In this document: positions 19,879-30,317 of the stretch, piece after piece
How positions within the stretch are numbered: the stretch's first letter is position 1
Layout of the letters: each line of letters starts with the position of its first letter
Assembly (NCBI GenBank): GCA_017412115.1
Contig: JAFPYR010000090.1
Span: 37,429 to 101,428 of the forward strand
Direction of reading: 5' to 3'
DNA: 64,000 nt
Source: Bacteroidales bacterium
GTDB taxonomy: Bacteria; Bacteroidota; Bacteroidia; Bacteroidales; UBA3824
Position numbers and translations under genes: made by a program
The notes under the pieces: generated by a model
What the model saw: the letters and a program-made list of their open reading frames with translations, nothing else
Told to the model about the DNA's origin: nothing
Databases searched by the model: none

Positions 19879-20973
19879 TTATTTTTTTGCTAAATTTAAA
19901 ATTTCCTTTGCAATAATATCAGATGAATTTAAAATTGCCAATTTTTTTATATTATTTTTAAGTAAAGTTTGTTTTTTTCCATCTTTACATAACTCATTGA
20001 CAACCGTAAAGAACTTTTCTAAAGCTTCACTATCCTTCAACATCAACGCTGCCTCCTGATTTACAAGTGCTAAAGCGTTTTTGGTCTGATGATCTTCGGC
20101 AACATTGGGCGAGGGAACAAAAATAACAGGCTTTCCCGCAATACAAAGTTCCGAAACCGACAAGGCTCCCGACCTTGAAACCACAACGTCAGCAGCCTTG
20201 TAAGCCAAATCCATACGCTTTATAAAAGGCATCGCATGAATATCAGGACAGTTTTTGGTTTGAAGTTCCTTCTCGATATTATCGTAATAATATTTTCCTG
20301 TCTGCCAAATTATCTGAATACCAGCATTTTGAAACTCTTCAACAAATTTCATAATGCTGTTATTGATAGTTCCCGCTCCAAGACTTCCTCCGATAGAAAG
20401 TACCGTAACTTTGTCTTTTTTCAAATTAAAAAAGTCCAACGCCTCGTCTCTCTCCGCTGTATTATTTATAATATCAGGACGGACGGGATTGCCGGTCAAA
20501 AGAATTTTATCCTTGTCAAAATATTTTTCCATATTCTGATAAGCGGTAAAAATTTTAACGGCTTTCTTTGCAAGAATCTGATTCGTAACTCCTGCATGAG
20601 AGTTTTGCTCCTGAAGTACTATAGGCACACCAGCCTTTGCAGCAGCTCTCAAAGCCGGTCCGCTCGCATAACCTCCTACTCCGACAGCAATGTCAGGGGC
20701 AAAATCTTTAATTATTTTTTTTGCCATCGACATACACTTCAAAAGTTTGAAAGGCAGAGTTATGTTTTTTAAAATATTTTTTCGTTGAATACCGGCTGAA
20801 GGCAAACCTATAATTTTGAAGCCCGCCGCCGGAACTTTTTCCATTTCAATTTTACCCAAAGCACCGACAAAAAGAATTTCGATGTTTTCGTCAATTCTCT
20901 TGAGAGCTTGAGCAATTGCGATAGCCGGAAAAACGTGTCCGCCCGTACCACCGCCGGAAATTAATATTTTCAT
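19879..20973 (-). CDS. murG: Lipid II synthase MurG (GlcNAc transferase)
   Basis: MurG transfers GlcNAc to lipid I at the inner membrane surface. I place the start at the ATG complement 20971-20973 (MKILISGGGTGGHVFPAIAI). The frame remains open for 33 more codons upstream, but these would overlap ftsW and show no MurG homology. Motifs: GGTGGHVFPA, QEQNSHAGVTNQ near residue 125 and SRSGALSVSELCIAGKPVIF near 265. The length is 364 residues, as expected. Confidence 0.96.
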   Translation of the reverse strand: MKILISGGGTGGHVFPAIAIAQALKRIDENIEILFVGALGKIEMEKVPAAGFKIIGLPSAGIQRKNILKNITLPFKLLKCMSMAKKIIKDFAPDIAVGVGGYASGPALRAAAKAGVPIVLQEQNSHAGVTNQILAKKAVKIFTAYQNMEKYFDKDKILLTGNPVRPDIINNTAERDEALDFFNLKKDKVTVLSIGGSLGAGTINNSIMKFVEEFQNAGIQIIWQTGKYYYDNIEKELQTKNCPDIHAMPFIKRMDLAYKAADVVVSRSGALSVSELCIAGKPVIFVPSPNVAEDHQTKNALALVNQEAALMLKDSEALEKFFTVVNELCKDGKKQTLLKNNIKKLAILNSSDIIAKEILNLAKK

Positions 20974-20986
20974 AATTCTATATTTT

Positions 20987-22186
20987 TTATCCCGCAATAA
21001 ACGGATAATCCTCAATTTCTTCCACTTCGGTTTTTTCTTCAATGTCTTCAACCGTTTCCTGTTTGCCGGCATAACGCGAAACGTTGATTATCACCCCAAC
21101 GGCAAAAGAGTTGAAAAGCATTGAAGTACCACCCATGCTCACAAACGGCAAAGGCTGCCCCGTTACAGGCGTTATATTGACCGCCACAAGCATATTCGCC
21201 ACCGCTTGCAAAATTATATTTAGCGAAAGCCCTAACACCAAAAACGCAGGAAAAGTAGTTTCACATTTTTTTACCGTTGCAATACACCGATAAAAAAATA
21301 TCAAATAAACCGCAATAATTCCGATCGCTCCCGCAAGACCGCCTTCTTCGACAATAACGGCAAAAATAAAATCGGAATACGGATGCGGCAAAACGTTACG
21401 TTGCTGACTGTTACCGGGACCTTTGCCGAAAATTCCGCCTAAAGCAATTGCAATTTTGGACTGTTGAGCCTGAAAATCATCACCGTGATTATCCTTAGGC
21501 GAGAAAAAAGTTTCAATACGCTTTGACCATGTCCCGACCCTTGAGTGGATTCCCGAGACTTTGGCGTATGCAATAAAAAGCATAAAAGCCACGATTGCAA
21601 TGCCTATCGTAGAAAGCAACCATTTAGATTTCATTTTGCCTATAAACAAAACCACTAATGAGGCAACCCCGATTAAAAAGGCGGTTGAAAAGTTAGCAGG
21701 TAAAATTAAACCACAAACAAGACCGATTGCAATAATTGATTTTTTAAAACCATCAAACAAAGCCTCCGGGGACTCTTGCGCTTTAGTAATTACTTTTGCT
21801 AAATAAATCATCAAAGCGACCTTCGCAAAGTCCGAAGTCTGAAACTTCACACCGACTAAAGGTATTGTAAACCAACGTCTTGCCTCATTTGTGGAAGCTC
21901 CAGTAAAAAGAGTTAAAAGCAACAAAACGACGGCTGTCCACAACATAGGTGCTGCCAATTTGTGATAATATTTGTAAGGAAAATGACTTGCCAAAAACAT
22001 CACTGTCAAACCTAATGCCATGAAACCCAAATGCCTGAGCATATAAAAAACGGTGTTGCCTCCTTTATACTTGTAAGCTAACATCGAGGTTGAACTGTAA
22101 ACCTCGGCTATACTCACAAGCGAAAGGATCATTATCATCACCCAAATCGCTTTATCGCCTTTCAAAAAATCAAAAACCTTATTCAT
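20987..22186 (-). CDS. ftsW: SEDS glycosyltransferase FtsW
   Basis: The 399-residue polytopic protein of the SEDS family polymerises septal peptidoglycan together with its cognate PBP (FtsI). About ten membrane spans are visible. Conserved segments include FTGASTNEARRWFTIPLVGV near 95 and the C-terminal TGQPLPFVSMGGTSMLFN near 340. The C-terminal cytoplasmic tail is acidic. It lies 13 bases before the murG start. Confidence 0.95.
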   Translation of the reverse strand: MNKVFDFLKGDKAIWVMIMILSLVSIAEVYSSTSMLAYKYKGGNTVFYMLRHLGFMALGLTVMFLASHFPYKYYHKLAAPMLWTAVVLLLLTLFTGASTNEARRWFTIPLVGVKFQTSDFAKVALMIYLAKVITKAQESPEALFDGFKKSIIAIGLVCGLILPANFSTAFLIGVASLVVLFIGKMKSKWLLSTIGIAIVAFMLFIAYAKVSGIHSRVGTWSKRIETFFSPKDNHGDDFQAQQSKIAIALGGIFGKGPGNSQQRNVLPHPYSDFIFAVIVEEGGLAGAIGIIAVYLIFFYRCIATVKKCETTFPAFLVLGLSLNIILQAVANMLVAVNITPVTGQPLPFVSMGGTSMLFNSFAVGVIINVSRYAGKQETVEDIEEKTEVEEIEDYPFIAG

Positions 22187-22229
22187 CGCACAAAAAATAA
22201 TTCTTTTTCATTTTCATTTTTCACTTTTT

Positions 22230-22298
22230 TCAACTTTCAACTTTCAATTTTCAATTTTTAATTGTCAATTGTCAATTGTTAATTGTTAATTGTCAATT
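22230..22298 (-). repeat. Heptamer (AATTRAC)-type tandem repeat at the 3' end of murD
   Basis: On the minus strand, AATTGAC and AATTAAC heptamers run in tandem from inside the last murD codons, supplying the TAA stop. They decay into AATTGAA/AGTTGAA units towards ftsW. The block fills most of the 99-base murD-ftsW gap. Confidence 0.8.
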
Positions 22299-23662
22299 CT
22301 TCGTTTAACTTCGGCTTTGAATTGTTCGCCTCTGTCCTCGTAACAAGTAAAGAGGTCGAAACTTGCACACGCCGGCGACAACAAAACCGTCTGACCCGGC
22401 TCGGCGATTTCAACGCATTTATCAATACATTCTTTCATGCTTCTGACATCATAAACGGGAAGTTTTTCATCAAAAGCCTTGTGAATCGGAGTATTATCAA
22501 CACCCATCGCAACAATTTTCACAACTTTTTCATCAACTTGAGGATAAATCATCGAATAATCATTGCCCTTATCAACACCGCCCAAAATCAAAACGACTTT
22601 GCCGCTAACCGATTGTAATGCACATTTTACGGCATCAACGTTAGTGCCTTTGGAATCGTTAATGTAATTAACACCGTTTAAAACACCTGAAGGCTCAATT
22701 CTATGCTCAATCGGAGAAAAATTTTCAGCGGTAAGAAGCGCACCCGTTATGTCAATACCAAGATGCTGCATAACAAGCAATGCTGACATTACATTGCAAT
22801 AATTATGAACGCCTTTCAATTTGAAACGCTCTGATACATTGGTAATTATAGAAAACTCACCGTCAGAAGTCCTCATATCAATCGTATCCTCGTCAAAATA
22901 CGCATAACTGCCTTTTCTGAGTTGCGTATCTTGTTCGGTGATAAAAAACGGATAAAGTTTCTGATTAAGACCGCGGTTCATAATTTCTTTTGCAATAAGT
23001 TCATCTTCAGCAAAATACACGAAACCGTCCTCATCCGTTTGATTCTGAATTATACGGAATTTTGATGCTGCGTAATTTTCCATTTTGCCGTCGTAACGGT
23101 CTAAATGATCGGGAGTTATATTCAACAATACAGCAACATCTGCTCTGAAATCATACATATCATCAAGCTGAAAACTTGACAATTCCAAAACATAATAATC
23201 AATTTTTTCTTTAGCCAAAGCAACCTGACGGGCAAAACTCATTCCGATATTTCCGCCCATTTCTACGTTTACTTTTGCATCTTTCAACATCTTGTAAATC
23301 AACTCAGTAGTCGTTGTTTTACCGTTGCTGCCCGTAACGCATATAGTTTTGGTGGATTTATCCAAATAACGTCCCGCAAACTCAATTTCTGAAATTACGG
23401 GAATTTTTTTCTCTCTTGCCGCTTTTATAACAGGAGCTTTTTCGGGAATACCGGGTGATTTTATAATCTCTTGAGCATCAAGGATTTTATCCAAAGAGTG
23501 CCCGCCTTGTTCAAAGTCAATATCAAGAGATTTCAACTCCGATACAAAATTATCTTTAATCGCTGAGAAATCCGAAACGAAAACCTCAAAACCCTTTTTC
23601 TTTGCTAAAAGTGCCGCACCGACACCACTTTCGCCGGCTCCTAAAACTACTATCTTACTCAT
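22286..23662 (-). CDS. murD: UDP-N-acetylmuramoylalanine--D-glutamate ligase
   Basis: The 458-residue Mur ligase adds D-glutamate. Motifs: the N-terminal GAGESGVGAALLAKKKG, the P-loop CVTGSNGKTTTTELIYKM near residue 110 and NITPDHLDRYDG near 180. Its start overlaps the mraY stop by one base. The final codons (RRIDN-stop) lie within a heptamer repeat. Confidence 0.97.
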   Translation of the reverse strand: MSKIVVLGAGESGVGAALLAKKKGFEVFVSDFSAIKDNFVSELKSLDIDFEQGGHSLDKILDAQEIIKSPGIPEKAPVIKAAREKKIPVISEIEFAGRYLDKSTKTICVTGSNGKTTTTELIYKMLKDAKVNVEMGGNIGMSFARQVALAKEKIDYYVLELSSFQLDDMYDFRADVAVLLNITPDHLDRYDGKMENYAASKFRIIQNQTDEDGFVYFAEDELIAKEIMNRGLNQKLYPFFITEQDTQLRKGSYAYFDEDTIDMRTSDGEFSIITNVSERFKLKGVHNYCNVMSALLVMQHLGIDITGALLTAENFSPIEHRIEPSGVLNGVNYINDSKGTNVDAVKCALQSVSGKVVLILGGVDKGNDYSMIYPQVDEKVVKIVAMGVDNTPIHKAFDEKLPVYDVRSMKECIDKCVEIAEPGQTVLLSPACASFDLFTCYEDRGEQFKAEVKRRIDN

Positions 23663-24918
23663 TATCTTATCTTTAACGTTAATACCGAAACCACAGCCAA
23701 AACAATTGCAACAATCAGAAACCTTGCAACGATTTTAGATTCGTGCATACCTTTTTTCTGAAAATGATGATGAAGCGGTGCCATCAAAAACAAATGCAAT
23801 CCCTGACCATATTTTTTAATTGTCCGCTTAAAATACCAAACTTGTAACATAACACTCAGATTTTCAACGAGAAATATTCCGCAGAAAACCGGTATTAAAA
23901 GTTCTTTTCTGATTAAAACCGCTAAAACGGCAATTATTCCACCGATGGTCAAACTTCCGGTATCGCCCATAAAAATTTGAGCCGGATAAGCATTGTACCA
24001 CAAAAAGCCGACCGTCGCACCGATAAAAGCCGAGGTAAAAACCACTAATTCGCCCGCTCTGGGAATGTACATTATATTAAGGTACTGCGAAAAAATCACG
24101 TTGCCCGAAACGTATGCAAAAACAAGCAGTGTGGCAGCCGATACCGCCGAAGTACTTGAGGCAAGTCCGTCAATACCGTCGGTGATATTGGCTCCGTTCG
24201 ACACTGCGGTAATAATAAAGGTTACAATCAGAATAAAAATTATTCCGGCAACCCATCCGTATTTATTGCTGTCTAAAAACCAAACTATTTTTGAGTAATC
24301 AAACTCATTGTTTTTCAGAAAGGGAACGGTGGTTTTCAAAGACTTAACGTCAGAATAGGTTTTATGCTGTCCGGGAAGAGCCTTTTGTACGGGAGTCTCT
24401 TCTAAAAGTTCCTTAACGTCTTGAGTTTCAATCTTAACGTTTTCTCTGACAACAATATCGGGACTCATATAAATAGCCGTACCGATAACAATTCCCAAGA
24501 AAATCTGACCGATAAGTTTATACGTACCTTTCAGACCGTCTTTATTTTTTCTGAAAATTTTGATATAATCGTCTACAAAACCAATCATACCAAGCCATAT
24601 TGTTGTGAAAATCAGCAATATAATATAAATATTTCCTAATTCACACAACAAAATCACAGGCAACAAAATCGCACCGATAATAATTATTCCGCCCATTGTC
24701 GGTGTTCCTGCTTTCTGATTCTGACCTTCAAGATAAAGGCTTCTGACAGTTTCACCGACTTGTTTTCTCCTCAAATATGCAATAAGCCTCTTTCCTGCCG
24801 ACATCGTGAAAACAAGCGATATAATAACCGCCATTGCCGAACGGAACGAAATATAACTGAACAATCTCGCTCCCGGAAAATTAAACTGCTGTAAATAGTC
24901 AAATAAATAATATAACAT
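23662..24918 (-). CDS. mraY: Phospho-N-acetylmuramoyl-pentapeptide transferase
   Basis: This integral membrane enzyme makes lipid I from UDP-MurNAc-pentapeptide and undecaprenyl phosphate. Active-site segments: [11 protein letters not shown] near residue 73, [16 protein letters not shown] near 240, [12 protein letters not shown] near 320 and the histidine-rich [11 protein letters not shown] near 380. At 418 residues it is about 55 longer than the E. coli enzyme, owing to an insertion between spans around residues 165-220. This insertion is, from memory, usual in Bacteroidota. Confidence 0.97.
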   Translation of the reverse strand: MLYYLFDYLQQFNFPGARLFSYISFRSAMAVIISLVFTMSAGKRLIAYLRRKQVGETVRSLYLEGQNQKAGTPTMGGIIIIGAILLPVILLCELGNIYIILLIFTTIWLGMIGFVDDYIKIFRKNKDGLKGTYKLIGQIFLGIVIGTAIYMSPDIVVRENVKIETQDVKELLEETPVQKALPGQHKTYSDVKSLKTTVPFLKNNEFDYSKIVWFLDSNKYGWVAGIIFILIVTFIITAVSNGANITDGIDGLASSTSAVSAATLLVFAYVSGNVIFSQYLNIMYIPRAGELVVFTSAFIGATVGFLWYNAYPAQIFMGDTGSLTIGGIIAVLAVLIRKELLIPVFCGIFLVENLSVMLQVWYFKRTIKKYGQGLHLFLMAPLHHHFQKKGMHESKIVARFLIVAIVLAVVSVLTLKIR

Positions 24919-24959
24919 TTTTATCCATTTTTTTTAAGACGTTGCGCAAACAACGCCTC

Positions 24960-26417
24960 TTACGACAATGCCGCCGTAACTATTTCTTTATCGTCAAAAT
25001 GATGTTTAACACCGTTAATTTCCTGATAGTTTTCATGACCTTTGCCGGCAATAAGAATAATATCGCCCGGTTTTGCCATCATGCTTGCCGTCTGAATAGC
25101 TGATTTTCTGTCTGTTATACGAACAGACTTTCTTAAATCCTCACTTTTAAGCCCCGCAAACATATCGTCTAAAATGCTATCAGGATTTTCAGTACGCGGA
25201 TTATCCGAAGTTAAAATCACTTTGTCTGAAAGTTTGCAAGCTATCTGCGCCATCAACGGACGTTTCGATTTGTCACGGTCGCCGCCACAACCGCAAACCG
25301 TTATTAGTGTCGTAGGCGAACACAAATCTTTTCTGATATTGTTAATCGTATTCAAGACGTTTTCCAAAGCATCTGGCGTGTGCGCATAATCCACGATAGC
25401 CGTTATTTTGTTAATATTAACAATATCAAACCTGCCCTTAACAGAATGTAATGCGCTCAATTTCGTTAAAACCTCGTCTTGAGTCAATCCTAACAAAACT
25501 GCCGAAGAATAAACAGCCAAAAGATTATAAGCATTGAAAACTCCCGGCAAGAAACTCCACATCTCTTTGCCGCAAATATTGAGCAGCATACCCTCAAAAC
25601 CACATTCCAAAATCGAAGCATTGAAATCGTAAAAACCTTTCAAACCATAAGTCTTGATTTGGGCTTTGGTATTCTGAACCATAACTTTGCCGTTTTTGTC
25701 ATCACCGTTAGTAAGCGCAAAAGCGTCTTTATCAAGATTGTCAAAAAACATTTTCTTAGCTCTGATATACTCTTGAAACGTTTTGTGATAATCCAAATGA
25801 TCAAGCGTAATGTTTGAAAAAATTGCGAGTTTGAATTTCAAGCCCGAAATTCTTTTTTGAACCACAGAATGCGAACTAACCTCCATAAAACAATAAGTAC
25901 AACCTTTTTCAACCATTTTCGAGAGAAGCGAATTTATAGTCAAAGGATCGGGAGTAGTGTTAGAGGTCGGAAAAACTTCGGTTTCAACATAGTTTTCAAC
26001 AGTAGAGAGCAAACCTGATTTAAAACCGGCAGCTCTAAAAAGTTGATAAAGCAAGGTAGCCGTCGTTGTTTTGCCGTTAGTTCCCGTAACGCCTACAAGA
26101 GAAAGTTTTTCAGAGGGATAGCCATAAAAAGCGGATGCAATTTTTCCTAAACCGTCATGACTGTCCTCAACTTTGATATAACAAACCTCTTGCGAAAAAT
26201 CTTTAGGAAATTCCTCACAAACCACAGCCTTAACACCTTTTTTAACAACATCGTCAATAAAAGCGTGTCCGTCTGCTTTCGTTCCTTTTACGGCAACAAA
26301 CAAAGTATTATTGTTGATTTTCCTTGAGTCTGCCGTAACGTCATGGATTTCTACATTGTCCATAACGCCGTGAACTTCAAGGATTTTAATGCGTTCAAAT
26401 ATTTTTTTCAGTTCCAT
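24960..26417 (-). CDS. murE: UDP-MurNAc-tripeptide synthetase, meso-DAP-adding
   Basis: The 485-residue Mur ligase adds the third amino acid. The P-loop VGVTGTNGKTTTATLLYQL is near residue 110. The motif DNPRTENP near residue 410 is the DNPR signature of enzymes that select meso-diaminopimelate, so the peptidoglycan is predicted to be DAP type. It lies between ftsI and mraY in canonical order. Confidence 0.97.
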   Translation of the reverse strand: MELKKIFERIKILEVHGVMDNVEIHDVTADSRKINNNTLFVAVKGTKADGHAFIDDVVKKGVKAVVCEEFPKDFSQEVCYIKVEDSHDGLGKIASAFYGYPSEKLSLVGVTGTNGKTTTATLLYQLFRAAGFKSGLLSTVENYVETEVFPTSNTTPDPLTINSLLSKMVEKGCTYCFMEVSSHSVVQKRISGLKFKLAIFSNITLDHLDYHKTFQEYIRAKKMFFDNLDKDAFALTNGDDKNGKVMVQNTKAQIKTYGLKGFYDFNASILECGFEGMLLNICGKEMWSFLPGVFNAYNLLAVYSSAVLLGLTQDEVLTKLSALHSVKGRFDIVNINKITAIVDYAHTPDALENVLNTINNIRKDLCSPTTLITVCGCGGDRDKSKRPLMAQIACKLSDKVILTSDNPRTENPDSILDDMFAGLKSEDLRKSVRITDRKSAIQTASMMAKPGDIILIAGKGHENYQEINGVKHHFDDKEIVTAALS

Positions 26418-26455
26418 AATATTTCAATTTTTTTAATTGTTGATTGTCATTTTTT

Positions 26456-28591
26456 TCATCCTAACTCAATCGTTACTTTCGTACCGGATTTAATAGCTGC
26501 ACCGGGAGAAACAGATTGTTTTCTGACCATGCCCCTGCCAATAACCGTAACGTTAAGATTGTTTGTCCTTAAAATATACATCGCATCTCTTAATCCCATA
26601 CCCCTAACATCCGGCATAACAGTTTTGCGCGTTGAAACAGGGTCAAGCCTTACCGCATTGTTACCTTTGGAGGTGTAAACAAAAGGCGTATTGGAGTTTT
26701 CAACATTTTCAGCCATAATATTAAACGTGCTGAAAAGTCTGTCCAACACTGCTCTGTCACCGCCTTTAGCAACGGGTAAATGTCTTTGATCGTTACCGTT
26801 GAGCAAATAAAAATCTTTGCCGACATGCAATTCCTTGTCCTGAGAATACAATTTGTCAGCAATATCCTTAAACACAGGACACGCAACGGTACTTCCGTAA
26901 TATGAAAACTTAGTCGGCGTACTGATTACCACGATACATGAATATTTCGGTTTTTCGGCAGGGAAATATCCCACAAACGATGCTAAATACGAAATACCCG
27001 TTTCGTCTTTATAACCCGACTTACCTTTTGCAATCTGAGCCGTACCGGTTTTGCCTGCAATTGAATATTTATCGGATTTAATATTTTTTGCCGTTCCGTT
27101 TTCCACAACTCCCCTCAACAAAATATGAGCTTTTTCCAAAGTCTCTTTGCTACAAATTGACGAGTTAAGAATCTCCGGCTCTACGATACTCGAAATCTCA
27201 CCGTGCGAACGTACTGCCTCCAACAAATGAGGCTTCAACATAACGCCGTTGTTAGCAATGGCATTATAAAAAACCAAAGTCTGAAGCGGCGAAAGCGAGA
27301 CTTCATAACCGTAGGACATCTGCGCCAAAGATACACCCGACCATAATTTATCGTCAGTATATTTTATGTAAGGCAATGCCTCACCGGGAATTTCTATTCC
27401 CGTTAATTTATTAAGGTGCATTTGATAAAGCCTGTCCACGAATTCGGAACTATTATCCTTAAAAGTTTCGTAAACAAGTTTTGACATTCCGACGTTAGAA
27501 GATTTTTCAAAAATTTCCCTAATGGAATGTTTTCCGACCATCAAGTGATCGTCCTTAATCGTATGATTATAAATCGTAAAAGTTCCGTCACCGATGTCAA
27601 TCGAATCGTCTATACTGCAACCCGTTTTTTCCATAACGGTTATAAGCGTAGCTAACTTAAAAGTTGAACCAGGCTCCATAGCCGTTCCGACGGCTGAATT
27701 AAATTTTTCACCGTAAGTTACACTATCTTTCTGCATATCAAGATTGGCAATCGCACGGATTTTTCCCGTTTTAACCTCCATTACAATAACGCAACCATGT
27801 TTTGCATGATGCCGCGTAAGTTGTCGTAACAAACTTTTTTCGGCTATATCCTGAATATTAACGTTAATCGTAGAAATAACGTCTTTTCCGTCCTCAGGCT
27901 CAATTTCGTCCTCTCCGGCATAAAAAGAATTTACGGGATGATAATCTCCTGAAGGCAGTTTTTCAAGAAGTTTCATACCGACTTTTCCGTACAAAATATC
28001 ATTGAAAGCACCTTCCATTCCGACAGCCGAGCCGGAACTATTAACATAACCTATGGTTCTCTGTGCCAAAGATTTATGCGGCAAAACCCTTGAATAATTT
28101 TGCTCAATGATAATACCGCCGGAATATCTTCCGAACTTAAAAATCGGAAATTTCTTCAACGCATTAACCTGCGTAAAACTAACTTTGTCTTTGACAAGAA
28201 AATATGTATTGCGTTTGGATTTGCGCCCCGCTTCAAAATATTCTTTGTACTCTTTAGCGGTTTTGTCCTTGAAAAGTCCGCTCATACAAGCACACAAAGT
28301 GTCAATATATTTATTGTACGAGGTATCCAAAGGCTTTATCGTTAAATCCCAACGAACAGTATAAAGCGGCATTGAGGTCGCTAAAACCCTTCCGTAAGTA
28401 TCACAAACATCGCCTCTTAACGGTTCAATGGCACTCTCCTTGATTGTCAGCATCTGATCTTTCCAAGTATCAGGGTCCTGAGACTGGAGAACAATAATTT
28501 TGATGACAACAGCAATCAAAGCCAAGACCATAAAGCCGTATATCAAAAACAATTTGATAGTTATATTTCGTTTTATATTCGACTCCGTCAT
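26456..28591 (-). CDS. ftsI: Septal penicillin-binding protein FtsI with PASTA domain
   Basis: This transpeptidase cross-links septal peptidoglycan. I chose the start encoding MTESNIKRNITIKLFLIYGF. An earlier in-frame ATG (28639) would overlap ftsL by 44 bases. Features of the 711-residue product: an N-terminal membrane span, a PBP dimerisation region, the catalytic SxxK in PGSTFKLATL, SxN in KSSNVGMSKL, KTGT in AGKTGTAQIAKG, and one C-terminal PASTA repeat (MPDVRGMGLRDAMYILRTNN). Confidence 0.96.
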   Translation of the reverse strand: MTESNIKRNITIKLFLIYGFMVLALIAVVIKIIVLQSQDPDTWKDQMLTIKESAIEPLRGDVCDTYGRVLATSMPLYTVRWDLTIKPLDTSYNKYIDTLCACMSGLFKDKTAKEYKEYFEAGRKSKRNTYFLVKDKVSFTQVNALKKFPIFKFGRYSGGIIIEQNYSRVLPHKSLAQRTIGYVNSSGSAVGMEGAFNDILYGKVGMKLLEKLPSGDYHPVNSFYAGEDEIEPEDGKDVISTINVNIQDIAEKSLLRQLTRHHAKHGCVIVMEVKTGKIRAIANLDMQKDSVTYGEKFNSAVGTAMEPGSTFKLATLITVMEKTGCSIDDSIDIGDGTFTIYNHTIKDDHLMVGKHSIREIFEKSSNVGMSKLVYETFKDNSSEFVDRLYQMHLNKLTGIEIPGEALPYIKYTDDKLWSGVSLAQMSYGYEVSLSPLQTLVFYNAIANNGVMLKPHLLEAVRSHGEISSIVEPEILNSSICSKETLEKAHILLRGVVENGTAKNIKSDKYSIAGKTGTAQIAKGKSGYKDETGISYLASFVGYFPAEKPKYSCIVVISTPTKFSYYGSTVACPVFKDIADKLYSQDKELHVGKDFYLLNGNDQRHLPVAKGGDRAVLDRLFSTFNIMAENVENSNTPFVYTSKGNNAVRLDPVSTRKTVMPDVRGMGLRDAMYILRTNNLNVTVIGRGMVRKQSVSPGAAIKSGTKVTIELG

Positions 28592-28595
28592 TCGT

Positions 28596-29327
28596 TCATT
28601 TTTTAAATTCGTCTTCAAAATCCTTGAAGTAATTCGCATTTTTATCCTTTTTGTTAACGGAAGTTTTCAAGGAATCAGCCCTCTCAAACTTTTCAATAAC
28701 AAAAATCTTAGGCGGTTCTTTTTGCTCGTAAATGCCTAATTGTTTTTGCGCAATACGTTTTGCAATTTCAGTTTCCTTACTGATATTCATAAGTTCGGCG
28801 GCTATCGTGATAGATTCCGCTTTCAACTCTCTGACCTCCTGCCTTAAAACAATATTTCGTTTTATAAGCGATTCGGCAATATTACGATTTGAAATATACA
28901 CAATCGCTATTGCAACCAAAAACAATATAAACGGGAAAATTTTGGAAAATCTCTCCTGAACGAAAAAACTTCCGTCGATAATGGATTTAAGATTGAACGT
29001 TTCCGGCTCTTGCGGCTTTTCCGCCTCAGGCTCTTCGGTTTGATTCTCCTCATCGTTATCATAACTAACTCCATCGTCATTGAAACGAAATGAAGAAAAC
29101 CCCGGATCGCCCAAATTCTTTCCAATACCGCTCTGAGTATCAGAAATGCTGAAAGGATCGCCTAATTCCTGCCCCGTGTTGAAATAATCGTCAAGCGAAG
29201 GAATTTTTCCCGAGGACGAAACTCTATCGTAAGCCTCGTTCAGAATTTGCCGGTCATTTTCATTTTCTTGATTTTCATCTGTTTTGTTGCTTTCCTCGTT
29301 GTTTAATAAATCTTCGTCCAACGTCAT
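28596..29327 (-). CDS. FtsL-like bitopic division protein with long acidic N-terminus
   Basis: The 243-residue product has a low-complexity Asp/Glu/Asn-rich N-terminus (1-110), one membrane span (about 129-146, KIFPFILFLVAIAIVYIS) and then a periplasmic coiled coil of about 60 residues (VLRQEVRELKAESITIAAEL). The span plus coiled coil, and the position between rsmH and ftsI, identify an FtsL equivalent. Typical FtsL is about 100-120 residues, so the cytoplasmic extension is unusual in length. Primary sequence alone would not prove it. Confidence 0.75.
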   Translation of the reverse strand: MTLDEDLLNNEESNKTDENQENENDRQILNEAYDRVSSSGKIPSLDDYFNTGQELGDPFSISDTQSGIGKNLGDPGFSSFRFNDDGVSYDNDEENQTEEPEAEKPQEPETFNLKSIIDGSFFVQERFSKIFPFILFLVAIAIVYISNRNIAESLIKRNIVLRQEVRELKAESITIAAELMNISKETEIAKRIAQKQLGIYEQKEPPKIFVIEKFERADSLKTSVNKKDKNANYFKDFEDEFKK

Positions 29328-29363
29328 TTAATTTTTGAGTCTAATTTTTTATCGTTCTTTTCT

Positions 29364-30278
29364 TTAATAAACAGTGCGCTCGGCAATTCTTAATTTTGCA
29401 CTCCTTGAACGCGGATTTTTTTCAAGCTCCTCGTCAGAAGGTATTATCACTTTGCGATTAACAAGTTCAAATGGCGAAATCAAATTACCGTAAACGTCTT
29501 TTTCTTCCTTACCTTGAAAATTCCCGGTTTTAAGATAATTCTTCACCGGTCTGTCCTCCAAGGAGTGGTAAGTCATTATTACAAACCTTCCTCCCGGTTT
29601 CAACGCCCCGGCAGTCCTCAAAAGAAACTCTTGCAAAACCTCAATTTCTTTATTAACCTCTATCCTAATGGACTGAAACATTTGAGCAAGGTATTTGTTT
29701 TCATTGAATTTCGGAACGCAATTGCCGGCTGCTTCAATAAGATTGCCGACCGTTTCGATTTTTTTGGTTCCCCGATAAGAAACTATGTTTTGAGCAAGTT
29801 TCCATGCGTTTTTGATTTCCCCGTATTCTAAAAATATTTTTTTCAGGGATTCCGCACCATAAGTATTAACAAGCTCCGTTGCGTCAAAACCCGCATTTTG
29901 ATTCATCCTCATATCCAAAGGCACATCGAATCTGAACGAAAAACCTCTGTCCGCAACATCTAAATGATGACTTGATACTCCAAGGTCAGCAATTATGCCG
30001 TCAATTTTTTCGCAGCCCGCAAGCCGCAAAAACTGCGCGAAATATCTGAAATTACTTCTGAAAAACACAATTCTCTCATCCTGAGGAACATTATCGGCAG
30101 CATCCAAGTCTTGGTCAAAAACAAAAAGCCTACCTTCAGGTCCTAAATGTTTAAGAATTTCTCTTGAATGTCCGCCGCCGCCAAAGGTTACGTCAGCGTA
30201 AACACCAGAGGGTTTTATCGCCAAGCCTTCGATACATTCCCGTTTCATAACGGGAGTATGATATAAATATTCAGCCAT
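29364..30278 (-). CDS. rsmH: 16S rRNA m4C1402 methyltransferase RsmH
   Basis: The 304-residue SAM-dependent enzyme methylates N4 of C1402 in 16S rRNA. It begins MAEYLYHTPVMKRECIEGL. The SAM loop is TFGGGGHSREIL near residue 30, and DGIIADLGVSSHHLD near 93 is a family hallmark. It lies between mraZ and ftsL as in most dcw clusters. Confidence 0.97.
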   Translation of the reverse strand: MAEYLYHTPVMKRECIEGLAIKPSGVYADVTFGGGGHSREILKHLGPEGRLFVFDQDLDAADNVPQDERIVFFRSNFRYFAQFLRLAGCEKIDGIIADLGVSSHHLDVADRGFSFRFDVPLDMRMNQNAGFDATELVNTYGAESLKKIFLEYGEIKNAWKLAQNIVSYRGTKKIETVGNLIEAAGNCVPKFNENKYLAQMFQSIRIEVNKEIEVLQEFLLRTAGALKPGGRFVIMTYHSLEDRPVKNYLKTGNFQGKEEKDVYGNLISPFELVNRKVIIPSDEELEKNPRSRSAKLRIAERTVY

Positions 30279-30317
30279 AGTAAATTTAAGTTTTTCCTTT
30301 TTTCTTATAACAAAAAA

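Noticed and set aside
19879..21072. A 397-residue MurG starting inside ftsW
   Set aside because: The first 33 residues have no MurG character; the ATG at 20973 gives the conserved MKILISGGGTGGH start and no overlap.
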